From: Bog-473 sp963770645
Lineage (GTDB): Bacteria; Actinomycetota; Acidimicrobiia; Acidimicrobiales; RAAP-2
DNA length: 64,000 nucleotides
Assembly (NCBI GenBank): GCA_963770645.1
Contig: CAVYQL010000003.1
Span: 2,170,001 to 2,234,000 of the forward strand
Direction: 5' to 3'
The notes beneath the pieces are model-generated. The model was not told where the DNA came from. It saw nothing but the letters and a program-made list of their open reading frames with translations, and ran no database searches. Below, piece by piece: positions 1 through 8,467 of this stretch (its first letter is position 1; each line of letters opens with the position of its first letter). Position numbers and translations under genes: made by a program.

Positions 1-241
1 GGAGTCTTCCACGAGACAAACGCCCGCCATATCGCTCGCCGCTCAACTTTCGATCAACATCACACTGCGGTTCTGTGGCGGACAGTTTCCAGTTCCACGA
101 ACCTCGCAGCTGGCAGATCCGTCCCCAGTGTGCGCCACGACCGAGCGCGGCGGCAGAATGGGTCCCCGCCTCCCCGACCCTGGCGGTCAGGGGCGGCGGA
201 CCGGGGGCAACGAGGGTGCCCGAGAACGAGGAAGGACTGCG

Positions 242-553
242 GTGGGATTGCAACTGAAGGCAGGGCTCAAGCTGCGGAGCGCAGTCGACGCCTGCGAGGT
301 CATGGTCGTCAAGGCGCCGGCCGAGCCCGTCGACCTGCGCTGCGGGGGGCACCCGTTCCTGCTGCCGGACGCGGAGGCGACGCCGCAGAGCATCGAGGCG
401 GGGTTCGACGCTGGGGCCCTGCTGGGCAAGCGCTACGCCGACGATGAGCTCGGCCTCGAGCTCCTGTGCGTCAAGGCGGGCGCGGGCTCCATCTCGGTGG
501 GCGAGACCATCCTTCCCGTCAAGGGCGCCAAGCCGCTGCCCGCCTCGGACTAA
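242..553 (+). CDS. Small conserved protein of unknown function next to an acyl-CoA synthetase
   Basis: The protein has 103 residues and no function I can assign. I chose the GTG at 242 because GAGGAAGG lies about 7 bases before it; the longer in-frame reading from 128 gives a low-quality Arg/Gly-rich N-terminus. The protein is acidic and carries a LRCGGHPF block near residue 40 and a GKRYADDELGLELLC block near residue 75. I recall similar short proteins beside AMP-dependent ligases in actinobacteria, but this is memory rather than a search. The ligase follows 49 bases later on the same strand, so they are probably one transcript. No signal peptide or membrane segment is visible. It could be a partner or chaperone of the ligase, which is inference only. 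Confidence 0.7.
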   Translation: MGLQLKAGLKLRSAVDACEVMVVKAPAEPVDLRCGGHPFLLPDAEATPQSIEAGFDAGALLGKRYADDELGLELLCVKAGAGSISVGETILPVKGAKPLPASD

Positions 554-580
554 GACGCGTGCATCGCCGTTCATCGAAAC

Positions 581-608
581 GTCGCCACATGAACGTCGCC
601 ACATGAAC
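581..608 (+). repeat. 14-bp tandem duplication over the ligase start
   Basis: GTCGCCACATGAAC occurs twice head to tail, at 581-594 and 595-608. The second copy supplies the ATG at 603. The first copy supplies an out-of-frame ATG at 589 that reads five codons and stops at a TGA overlapping the real ATG. The result is a mini reading frame coupled to the start of the ligase. Confidence 0.8.
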
Positions 609-2138
609 ATCGCCATGCTCCTCGAGATGGCGGCCGAGGGCGATCCCGACCGCGTCGTGCTCGGTTCGCACGCCGGCGGGGTCACGGCCTCGGATCTCTT
701 GGCGCGCTCGCAGCGGGCCGGTCGCTTCATCGCCGGGACCGGGGCCGAGGTCGTCGGCTACTTCGGTCTGAACTCCGAGGTCCTGCCGGTCGCGCTGTTC
801 GGGGCGGCGATGGCGGGCGTGCCGTTCTCGCCGATCAACTATCGAGCGCCGGACGAGCAGTTGGGCGGGATCGTCGCCCGGGTGGCCGGTGGCTTGATGA
901 TCGCTGACGACGACGAGGTGGAGCGGCTCGGCGCCTGCGGGGCGACGCACATCGTGACGAAGGGCGAGTTCGCGGCGGCGATCGCCTCGGATGGCGCTGG
1001 CGATGTCGGCGGGACGGACGAGTTCGCCTTCGTCGACCCCGAAGACGTGGGCGTGCTGCTCTTCACCAGCGGGACCACGTCGGAGCCGAAGGCCGCCGTG
1101 CTGCGGCACCGGCATCTCGTCTCCTACATCATCACCTCGGTCGAGTTCCTCGGCTGCGCGCCCGACGAGGCCCAGCTGATCTGCGTGCCGCCGTACCACA
1201 TCGCCGGCGTGGCAGCCGTGCTGAGCTCGCTCTACGCCGGGCGCCGCATCATGTACCAGCCGTCCTTCGACGCCGCCGAGTGGGTCCGCCTGACCGTCGA
1301 GGAGCACATCACCCACGCCATGGTCGTCCCCACCATGCTGGGCCGGATCCTCGATGCGGCCGAGTCGGCCGGGGTCAAGCTCGACTCGCTGCGCCACCTC
1401 TCCTACGGCGGCGGGCGCATGCCGCTCGAGCTGGTCGAGCGCACCCTGCGCGACATGCCCCACGTCGACCTCGTCAACGCCTACGGCCTCACCGAGACGT
1501 CGTCGACCATTGCCATGCTCACCCCCGACGAGCACCGTGAGGCGTTCGCCTCGGACGACCCCGCCGTGCGGGCGCGCCTGGGCTCGGTCGGACGCCCGCT
1601 GCCGTCGCTGGAGGTGGAGGTGCGCGGCGAGGACGACGGGGTCGTGGCGCCAGGGGAGAAGGGCGAGATCTGGGTGCGCGGCGAGCAGGTGGCCGGCGAG
1701 TACGTCGGGCGCTCCGTCTTGACCGAGGACGGGTGGTTCCGCACCCGCGACGCCGGCTGGTTCGACGCCGACGGCTTCCTCTACGTCGACGGCCGCCTGG
1801 ACGACGTGATCGTGCGGGGCTCCGAGAACCTCTCGCCCGGGGAGATCGAAGAGGTCCTCATGCTGCATCCCGCCGTGGCGGAGGCCGCGGTGATCGGGGT
1901 GCCCGACGCCGAGTGGGGCGAGGCAGTCGGCGCAGTGGTGGTGCTGCACGCCGGGCAGTCGGCGGACGAGGCCGAGCTGCAGAGCTGGGTCCGAGAGCGG
2001 CTGCGCTCCACCAAGATGCCCGCCGTCGTCGACTTCCGCGACGAGCTCCCCTACTCCCCGACGGGGAAGCTGTTGCGGCGGGTGCTGCGCGACGAGCTCT
2101 CCGAGTCCAGCGGGGAAAACGGGCGGGTGGCGGGCTAG
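603..2138 (+). CDS. Acyl-CoA synthetase (class I adenylate-forming enzyme)
   Basis: This 511-residue enzyme should activate a carboxylic acid to its CoA thioester through an acyl-adenylate. The family motifs appear in order: LLFTSGTTSEPK (ATP phosphate loop) near residue 153, AYGLTETSS near 293, the GWF..DGFLYVDGRLDD hinge block near 385, and YSPTGKLLRR near 485 with the catalytic lysine. Length is normal for medium or long-chain acyl-CoA or 4-coumarate-CoA-type ligases. The ATG at 603 gives MNIAMLLEMAAEGDPDR, a typical N-terminus; the upstream in-frame extension does not look coding. No strong ribosome site precedes it, and a duplicated start region lies just upstream. It is probably co-transcribed with the small protein at 242. 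The acid substrate cannot be told from sequence. Confidence 0.93.
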   Translation: MNIAMLLEMAAEGDPDRVVLGSHAGGVTASDLLARSQRAGRFIAGTGAEVVGYFGLNSEVLPVALFGAAMAGVPFSPINYRAPDEQLGGIVARVAGGLMIADDDEVERLGACGATHIVTKGEFAAAIASDGAGDVGGTDEFAFVDPEDVGVLLFTSGTTSEPKAAVLRHRHLVSYIITSVEFLGCAPDEAQLICVPPYHIAGVAAVLSSLYAGRRIMYQPSFDAAEWVRLTVEEHITHAMVVPTMLGRILDAAESAGVKLDSLRHLSYGGGRMPLELVERTLRDMPHVDLVNAYGLTETSSTIAMLTPDEHREAFASDDPAVRARLGSVGRPLPSLEVEVRGEDDGVVAPGEKGEIWVRGEQVAGEYVGRSVLTEDGWFRTRDAGWFDADGFLYVDGRLDDVIVRGSENLSPGEIEEVLMLHPAVAEAAVIGVPDAEWGEAVGAVVVLHAGQSADEAELQSWVRERLRSTKMPAVVDFRDELPYSPTGKLLRRVLRDELSESSGENGRVAG

Positions 2139-2294
2139 AGGCCCGGTGAAATCCTGGCTGGTGCAAGTGCTCCGGCTCGGCCCGCCTGGACGAAGACGTA
2201 GTGGCCGCGGAGGAGCCCAGGTCTCCGTTCCCTCTCCGTAGAGGTCCCGTCCCTTTCGTCGAAGTCGCTGCATGTACGTGCGTGGGCTCGCCGA

Positions 2295-2311
2295 TTTGAG
2301 TATCCTCAATA
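2295..2311. promoter_or_regulatory. Palindromic operator before the ABC importer (GAGTAT-type)
   Basis: The 278-base gap 2139-2416 holds no gene. It contains TTTGAGTATCCTCAATA, whose core TTGAG-TATC-CTCAA has perfect 5-base arms, about 105 bases before the LivH start. The same core recurs before many catabolic units in this window, so I read it as a shared operator. TATCCT could also serve as a -10 box. Confidence 0.5.
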
Positions 2312-2416
2312 CGTGCCATGTTTCCTGGGGGAGGCCCGTGAGGGAAGGCGGCCGAACCCGACGCGCACCCTGAGCCGGCTCCGCGCCCGGCTCCGACCCT
2401 GGCTGAAGTCGGCCCC

Positions 2417-5255
2417 GTGAGCATCTACGGCGAGTTCCTCCTCCTCGGCCTCGGCAACGGCGGCGTCTTCGCCGCACTCGCCGTGGCCCTCGTCGTCACC
2501 TACCGCTCGTCGGGGGTGCTCAACTTCGCCACGGGCGCGCAGGCGCTCTACGCGGCCTACACGTACTCACTCCTGCGCAACGGCCAGCTCCTCATCCCGA
2601 TCCCGGGGCTCGGACCGACGGTGAGCGTGGGCTCTGCCTGGGGGTTCTGGCCCGCATTGCTCGTGACTCTCTTGATTCAGGCCGGTACTGGGCGCCCTGG
2701 CCTATCTCTTGATCTTCCGGCCGCTGCGCAACCACCGGCCTGTGGCCAAGGCGGTCGCCTCCATCGGCCTCATGGGCCTGTTGACCGCCGTCGTGACCTA
2801 CCAGGTCGGCACCGACGTCGTGCTGGTCAACCCGATCTTCCCGCAGAACCACGTCGACTTCCTCGGCATCAACATCTCGACCGACCGGCTGTGGCTGGCC
2901 GCCACGATCATCGGACTCGGCATCGTCCTGACGGTGCTCTTCCGCTTCACCCGCTTCGGCCTCGCCACGCGGGCCTCGGCCGAGACAGAGGTCGGCGCGC
3001 TGGTGAGCGGTCTCTCGCCGGACCGCATCGCGCTCGTCAACTGGGTGATCAGCTTCGTCGTGTGCGGCATCGCCGGTGTGCTCATCGCGCCGCTGGTGCC
3101 GCTCGAGCCGGGTACCTACACCCTGTTCATCGTCCCGGCGCTCGCCGCGGCCGTCGTCGGGCGCTTCCACTCCCTCGGCTGGGCCATCACCGCCGGCCTG
3201 GGCATCGGGGCACTGGAATCGCTGTCGGTCTACGTCAACGGGGTTCACCCCGGGTTCCCCGCCGGCGCGGGCGAGCTCGTGCCCCTGGTCCTCGTGCTGG
3301 TCGTGCTCGCCTTCCGGGGACAGGTGATGCCGAGCCGCGGAACGCTGACCCAGGTGACCCTGGGCCGGGCGCCCCGCCCGCACTGGCGCATCCCCACGGC
3401 GGTCGTCGGGTTCGGCGCAGGACTGTTGGCCATCTACCTCTTTTCGGGGAACGACCGCGCCGGGTTGTACACGAGCTTCATCATCGGGGTGATCACGTTG
3501 TCGCTGGTCGTGGTCACCGGGTACACCGGGCAGATCTCGCTCGCCCAGTTGACCTTCGCCGGCGTCTCGGCCTACATCTTGAGCACCTTCGCCCACTCGT
3601 GGGGCATCCCCTTCCCGATCGCGCCCATCCTCGCCGCGCTGGTTGCCGCCGGAGCAGGGGTGATCATCGGCGTCCCGGCGTTGCGCGTGCGCGGCCTCAT
3701 GCTCGCCGTCGTGACGCTGACCTTCGCGGCAGGCGTCGAGGCCATCTGGTTCAACAACAACTCCATCGACGGCGGCGCGAGCGGGTTGGCCATCCCGACG
3801 CCCACGCTGTTCGGGATGAACCTCGGCATCGGATCGGGTCGCGACTTCCCGCGTCCGGCCTTCGGGATCATGTGTCTTGTCGTGCTCACCCTGGTCGCGT
3901 TGGGCATCAGCTGGCTGCGCACCAGCCGGTTGGGGACGTCCATGCTGGCCGTGCGGGCCGACGAGCGCTCTGCCGCCGCGGCAGGGATCAACGTCGTGCG
4001 CGTCAAGCTGATCGGATTCGCCCTTGCGGCGTTCATCGCCGGTCTGGGTGGCTCCCTGCTGGCGTACCAGTTGGGCAACGTGACGTTCCAAGATTTCGAC
4101 GCGTTCTTGGGCCTTGTGCTCTTCTCGGTCGTGGTGGTGGCCGGCATCACATCGGTGAGCGGCGGCATCCTGGCCGGACTGATCACCTCGGGCGGCATCT
4201 TGGTGGCGGTGATCTCGTCGAACGTCGGCCAAGGCGGGGTCGACAACTGGTATGGGGTCGTCGCCGGCATCGGCGTCATCCTCACCGTCATCTTCAACCC
4301 CGAGGGAATCGTCGGCCCGATTCACCTCGCCCTCGAGCAGCAACGCGTGCGAGGGGTCATGGCCCGGCCCGAAGGGGCGCTCGTGCCCTCTTCGCGCACC
4401 ACGAAGGACACGCACGTGAGCGAGCCGACACCCCTGCTCGCATCTGTCTCGGCAGAAGCCGGCGAACTGGTCGCGACCGGTGGCGGAATCACGAGCAACG
4501 GCCACACCGTGACCCCGGTAAAAGGCCGGACCGGGCCGCTGCTCGACGTGCAGGACCTCACCGTCCGCTACGGCGGCGTGGTCGCCGTGGACAAGGTCAG
4601 CTTCGGCGTCGAGGAGGGTGAGATCGTCGGGTTGATCGGGCCGAACGGCGCAGGCAAGACGACGACGATCGACGCGTTGTGCGGTTTCCACGGATGTTCG
4701 GGATCGGTCTTGTTCGACGGCCAGGACGTCGAGAGGTTGGCGCCTCACCGCCGGGCCACCCTTGGGCTGGCCCGCACGTTCCAGCTGGCCGGTGTGTCGG
4801 ACGACCTCACCGTCGAGGAGAACGTTCAGGTGGGACAGCACCGGGCCACGGCGCACGACCCGCAGGCGCTGAACCGGATCCTCGACGAGCTCGGGCTCGC
4901 CGAGATGCGCGACCTGCAGGTCTCCATGCTGTCCCAGGGGCAGCGCCAGCTCGTGTCGGTGGCGCGGGCATTGGCGGGTGAGCCGCGCCTCCTGCTGCTC
5001 GACGAACCGGCCGCCGGCCTCGACAGCACCGAGAGCCTGTGGCTGGCGGACCGGCTGCGTGACGTGCGCGACAGCGGAGTGACCATCTTGCTGGTCGACC
5101 ACGACATGAGTTTGGTGCTGAACCTGTGCGACACGATCAAGGTTCTCGACTTCGGTGGGCTGATCGCAGCGGGAACGCCCGACGAGATCCGGACGAACGA
5201 ACAGGTGTCGACGGCGTACCTGGGGGCGACACACCAGCGCCTGGTGGCGACGTGA
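2417..5255 (+). CDS. Fused LivH-LivM-LivG branched-chain-type ABC importer (frameshifted near 2680)
   Basis: One polypeptide of about 945 residues carries both membrane permeases and the first ATPase of a HAAT-type importer. The LivH-like permease spans about 2417-3330, the LivM-like permease 3400-4330, a linker 4340-4530, and the LivG-like ATPase 4540-5255. The ATPase shows GPNGAGKTTT (Walker A), LSQGQRQL (signature) and LLLLDEPAAGLD (Walker B). The start is GTG 2417. The frame that begins there ends its LivH similarity near 2680, and the rest continues in the next frame (VLGALAYLLIFRPLRNH). A one-base change would restore it, so I treat it as one gene. LivF overlaps its stop and the binding protein is at 6659-7942. 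The importer probably takes up an amphipathic substrate of the local catabolic genes rather than leucine, but that is inference. Confidence 0.85.
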
Positions 5256-6016
5256 GCGACCTCGCCGTCACGACGACCCCATCGGTCAACGGGCCGGACG
5301 CCGCCCCACCCGTGCTGGAGTGCCGCGGCCTCGACGTCGGCTACGGCAAACTGACGGTGGCCCGCGACATCTCGTTCTCGCTCCCGCCGAAGACCGTCCT
5401 CACCATCCTCGGTCCCAACGGCGCGGGAAAGACCACGCTGTTGATGACCCTGGCCGGGTTCCTTCCCCCGCGAGCGGGCTCGATCACCCTCAACGGTCAA
5501 CCGGTCAAGGGTGCTTCGCCGCGCCGCATGAACCGGGCCGGCTTGGTCCTCATCCCGGATTTCCGTGCGCTGTTCACGCAACTGACGCCGGTCCAGAACC
5601 TGAAGCTCGCGGCGGTGCGTGGCGTCGACATTGGCTCCGTGCTGGCGCTGTTCCCTGCCTTGCAGCGGCGCGAGAAGCTCAGGGTGGCCGACTTGTCCGG
5701 TGGCGAGCAGCAGATGTTGGCCATCGCCCGCGCGCTGGTGCAATCCCCGAAGCTGCTGCTGATCGACGAAATGTCCATGGGACTGGCGCCGGTGGTGGTG
5801 GAGTCCCTGATGCCCATCATCCGGGGTGTGGCGGACGAGCACGGTGCCTCGGTGATCATGGTGGAGCAGCACATACAGCTCGCGCTCGAGGTGGCGGACG
5901 AGGCCATGGTGCTGGTACACGGGAGCGTCGCCCTGTCGGGTCACGCAGACGAATTCCGCGACGACACCAGCGCGGTGGAGGCGGCCTACATGAGCGGTTC
6001 CATCGCGACGAGATGA
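5252..6016 (+). CDS. LivF-like ABC importer ATPase
   Basis: This second cytoplasmic ATPase of the importer has 254 residues. Visible motifs are GPNGAGKTTLL near residue 55 (Walker A), the LSGGEQQMLAIARAL signature near 149, and KLLLIDEMSMGLAP (Walker B) near 168, followed by the VEQHIQLALEVAD switch-histidine region typical of LivF. The GTG at 5252 overlaps the TGA of the fused LivHMG gene as GTGA, implying translational coupling. LivG and LivF should form the ATPase heterodimer under the LivH/LivM permease. The 54 bases after its stop separate it from a convergent PPOX gene. Confidence 0.92.
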   Translation: MSDLAVTTTPSVNGPDAAPPVLECRGLDVGYGKLTVARDISFSLPPKTVLTILGPNGAGKTTLLMTLAGFLPPRAGSITLNGQPVKGASPRRMNRAGLVLIPDFRALFTQLTPVQNLKLAAVRGVDIGSVLALFPALQRREKLRVADLSGGEQQMLAIARALVQSPKLLLIDEMSMGLAPVVVESLMPIIRGVADEHGASVIMVEQHIQLALEVADEAMVLVHGSVALSGHADEFRDDTSAVEAAYMSGSIATR

Positions 6017-6070
6017 CGCGCCGGTCCCTCGGGCCGAGTCGACTCTGTTGCATCGACTGGTTGTCCCGAG

Positions 6071-6514
6071 TCAGCCAGCCACAGCCGGCTCGCCCGCCGA
6101 CCAGCCCGTCAGGCGCTGCACGTCGAAGAGGATGACCTCGGCGAACTCGGTGTCGCGATACTGGGAATACTTCTCTCGGAGCGCCCGCGCACACTGGTCA
6201 ACGAGCTTGATCGACACGTCGTGACCCGAGCGGCGGACGAGGCCGACCCGGACCCACCAGAGCTGCGACCAATCGTGGGAGTCCCAACGCTCGCACAGCA
6301 GCGTCGCCCTCGGGTCACGCTCGAGGTTCCTGATCCGGCCGAGTTCCGTGGTGGTCTTGGCCTTGACCTGGTCGATGGGCGACGCGATCACCTCGCCCAT
6401 CGCGGCAAAGCACACGGGAACGGCATCAATGGTTCCTTTTGCGTTGCTCGTGCACAGAACGCCGTGCTCGCTGGCGCGCAGGCGCTGCCAGCACTGCTCT
6501 GTCGTCAGCTGCAC
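6071..6514 (-). CDS. PPOX-class F420-type oxidoreductase
   Basis: The 147-residue protein has the split-barrel flavin/F420-binding pattern of the pyridoxamine-5'-phosphate-oxidase superfamily: an N-terminal helix then HGVLCTSNAKGTIDAVPVCF, the VKAKTTTELGRIRNLERDPRATLL core, and a WWVRVGL strand. This fits the small F420-dependent group rather than PdxH. The GTG at 6514 gives the usual N-terminus VQLTTEQCWQRL; it has no clear ribosome site and the upstream extension looks non-coding. It lies between the two halves of the importer and converges on LivF. It may reduce or bind a hydrophobic metabolite, but the substrate is unknown. Confidence 0.82.
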   Translation of the reverse strand: MQLTTEQCWQRLRASEHGVLCTSNAKGTIDAVPVCFAAMGEVIASPIDQVKAKTTTELGRIRNLERDPRATLLCERWDSHDWSQLWWVRVGLVRRSGHDVSIKLVDQCARALREKYSQYRDTEFAEVILFDVQRLTGWSAGEPAVAG

Positions 6515-6561
6515 GCGGCGAGTATCGCAGTCGAAGGCCTTGCTACTCCTCGGACGCTCTA

Positions 6562-6578
6562 CCGCAGACCCGCTGCGG
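6562..6578 (-). terminator. Hairpin between binding protein and PPOX gene
   Basis: CCGCAG and CTGCGG form 6-base perfect arms around a 5-base loop. There is no T-run, as is common in high-GC actinobacteria. It could end or attenuate the binding-protein transcript before the PPOX gene. Confidence 0.3.
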
Positions 6579-6627
6579 AGGCGACGCCTCGGTCGAGGTG
6601 TCACCCCGCAGCAGCGGAAGCGTTGGT

Positions 6628-6644
6628 GGCCGGGGGGGCCGGCC
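6628..6644 (-). terminator. GC hairpin just after the binding-protein gene
   Basis: GGCCGG and CCGGCC form perfect arms around five G residues, about 15 bases past the stop of the minus-strand binding-protein gene. The position fits a terminator, but no T-run follows. Confidence 0.4.
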
Positions 6645-6658
6645 GAGGGGAGGCGCGG

Positions 6659-7942
6659 CTAGAACAGCGGCGTCGGGTTGTACACCGTGATGTGGGTGAT
6701 CTTGCCGGTCTTGCCGGCCTGGATCACGCCGATGGCCGCAGCCGACGAGCAGACGTTCTTCAGAAGGGGAATGGCCGTGCCGTTGCAGCTGAACTTGAGG
6801 CCGCCCGACAGCGGGATCGTGACGTCCGTCGCCGTCGCCGTCCGCTCCTTGATGCCTGCCGCGGTGACCGGGTCTGTCGAACCCTTCATGATCGCCGCCA
6901 ACGTCAGTACGGGCGCCACGCCATCGGCCTGATTGCTGCTGATGTTTGGGTTCGTGCTCGCCTTCGGGTCGAACTTCTTGATGATCGCGGCGTACTCGGC
7001 GTCGTCGGCCTTGGACGACTGCGTCGTCGTGGTGATGTAAGAACCGGCGAGGGCCTTGTCGAGGGTGGCCGAGTCGAGGATGCTCGGGTCCTGGCAGGTC
7101 GACAGGACGTACTTCGGCAGCTTCAGCCCGAGTGTGTTGTACGCCTGCAGGAACGAGCTGCACAGCGTCACGTCCCCGACCATCCCGACGGCCTGCGCGC
7201 CGCCGGAGACCGCGGATTGCATCTGCGGGCTGATGTCCGCCGTGCCGGGGTTCACCGGGATGACGGTGTAGCCAACGCCCGCCGCCTTGTAGACGATGCC
7301 ACCGAGCTCCTGGGCGCCCTGGATGGCTGCGGGCACGTTCTCCACGAGGAAAGCAACCTTCTTCAATCCGTGCTGCTTCGCACTGAGCGCCATGGCGCCG
7401 AGGTAGGCGGGGAATCCGCCCTCGATGTCGAAGGCGCCGGCCGACGTCAGCTCGGCAGTCGATGCGCCCGAGATCGTGATGTAGGGGATTCCCGCACCGA
7501 CGATCGTCGGGACCTCGGTCTGGCCCTGACCGGTGAAGGGCTCGACGACGGCGACGACGCCATGCTGCACCATGTCGTTGGCGCACGTCTGGCCGCCCGC
7601 GGGCGTGTTCTGGTTCTCGCAGATGTACAGGTTGACCTTGTGGCCCTCGAGACCCCCGAGGTCGGCGTCCAGGTACTCGGTGGCGGCCTTGGCCCCCTGC
7701 TCGACGAGCGGGCCGGTACCGATGCCACCGGCGCCGCCGGCGTCGGTGATGATGCCGATGGTGACGGGCGAGCCGGTCGCCTTGCCGGATCCACTCCCGC
7801 TGTTGCCGCTGCTCGCTCCGGCGATGCCGACCGCTGTCGACACAATCGCAGCCGTGACGACCCCGGCACTGAGCACACCGGACAGCACGACTCTTCCCAC
7901 CCGCTTCTTGCCCGACCGCCTCATCGCACCTGTAGTGAGCAC
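6659..7942 (-). CDS. Branched-chain-type ABC transporter substrate-binding protein
   Basis: This 427-residue exported protein belongs to the type-1 periplasmic-binding fold used by LivJ/LivK-like systems. A basic start (MRRSGKKR) and a hydrophobic segment ending near AGASSG form a Sec-type signal without an obvious lipobox cysteine. The mature part opens with PVTIGIITDAGGAGG and continues with GADLxx-type repeats such as ENQNTPAGGQTCANDMVQHG. I chose GTG 7942 because AAGGAGGAAAC precedes it by about 5 bases; the extension to 8065 runs through the promoter. It faces the importer on the opposite strand and should deliver ligand to it. A GAGTGTACC operator lies 75 bases upstream. Confidence 0.9.
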   Translation of the reverse strand: MLTTGAMRRSGKKRVGRVVLSGVLSAGVVTAAIVSTAVGIAGASSGNSGSGSGKATGSPVTIGIITDAGGAGGIGTGPLVEQGAKAATEYLDADLGGLEGHKVNLYICENQNTPAGGQTCANDMVQHGVVAVVEPFTGQGQTEVPTIVGAGIPYITISGASTAELTSAGAFDIEGGFPAYLGAMALSAKQHGLKKVAFLVENVPAAIQGAQELGGIVYKAAGVGYTVIPVNPGTADISPQMQSAVSGGAQAVGMVGDVTLCSSFLQAYNTLGLKLPKYVLSTCQDPSILDSATLDKALAGSYITTTTQSSKADDAEYAAIIKKFDPKASTNPNISSNQADGVAPVLTLAAIMKGSTDPVTAAGIKERTATATDVTIPLSGGLKFSCNGTAIPLLKNVCSSAAAIGVIQAGKTGKITHITVYNPTPLF

Positions 7943-8016
7943 TGTTTCCTCCTTGGGGATCAGGGGCGGCAACCGTGCTCGATCCGACCGCAACAAGCCC
8001 CCCGGATTCCGTGGTC

Positions 8017-8034
8017 GAAAAGAGTGTACCGTTT
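8017..8034. promoter_or_regulatory. GAAAAGAGTGTACC operator before the binding protein
   Basis: GAAAAGAGTGTACCGTTT lies 75 bases upstream of the GTG start of the binding-protein gene. It matches 17 of 18 bases of the site at 37525-37542 (opposite strand), in another divergent promoter of this window. Confidence 0.5.
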
Positions 8035-8049
8035 GCCCATTCCCATCGT

Positions 8050-8068
8050 CAACATACCGCAACATTTC
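8050..8068. repeat. 19-bp repeat, copy 1 (CAACATACCGCAACATTTC)
   Basis: This element contains the direct repeat CAACAT-ACCG-CAACAT. A second copy is at 8314-8332 with two G/A changes. Both lie in the 525-base non-coding stretch between the binding-protein start and the APH gene, and look like binding sites for one regulator or two related promoters. Confidence 0.5.
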
Positions 8069-8219
8069 AAGAAATAGCTGGCAGGGCGGGTTAAAGAACG
8101 CTGGAATGCGGCCGGCGGGGCCGCGGCAATGAGGTCCCTGTTTTGTGCGACCGCCGCTGCCCGGACGCGGCGCAGGAGCGGCTATCCCGCGTGGAATTGC
8201 CGCTCCGTACGCCGTTCTG

Positions 8220-8252
8220 GGGGAGCCGACAATGTCCCCTACTCAGCTCCCC
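8220..8252. other. Hairpin in the non-coding stretch 7943-8467
   Basis: GGGGAGC (8220-8226) pairs with GCTCCCC (8246-8252) around a 19-base loop. The surrounding 7943-8467 region contains no credible gene on either strand. Role unknown; it could be a terminator for the minus-strand APH operon arriving from 8468. Confidence 0.3.
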
Positions 8253-8313
8253 TGTATTGCCCACCCCCGTAGGACCCCCCGGTGTGAGCGTGGGATAGAC
8301 GTCATCCCGCTGG

Positions 8314-8332
8314 CAACGTACCGCAACGTTTC
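8314..8332. repeat. 19-bp repeat, copy 2 (CAACGTACCGCAACGTTTC)
   Basis: Second copy of the element at 8050-8068, 264 bases away in the same orientation. The half-site CAACGT is repeated 10 bases apart. Confidence 0.5.
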
Positions 8333-8467
8333 CGCAATAAATCGTCAGCCTCACCTTGCAGGGAATTTTCCGCCCGGGCGAGGAGAAACGGTGCCCGACG
8401 GGGCCTGTGTCTCGCAGAGTGGACGTCGGTCCGTGCGTGCGGAGAGGTCCGTCGAGCCCTGCCGCGG

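Noticed and set aside
1..241. Gene or promoter element in the first 241 bases
   Set aside because: Reading frames are short or Arg/Pro-rich and I see no operator of the types found elsewhere.
519..2477. 652-residue reading frame on the minus strand opposite the acyl-CoA synthetase
   Set aside because: It is Arg/His/Gly-rich with no family pattern and overlaps a gene with clear motifs; typical of third-position GC bias on the opposite strand.
2592..5234. 880-residue minus-strand reading frame opposite the importer
   Set aside because: Low-complexity Asp/Arg/His/Gln composition, no domains; shadow of the LivHMG gene.
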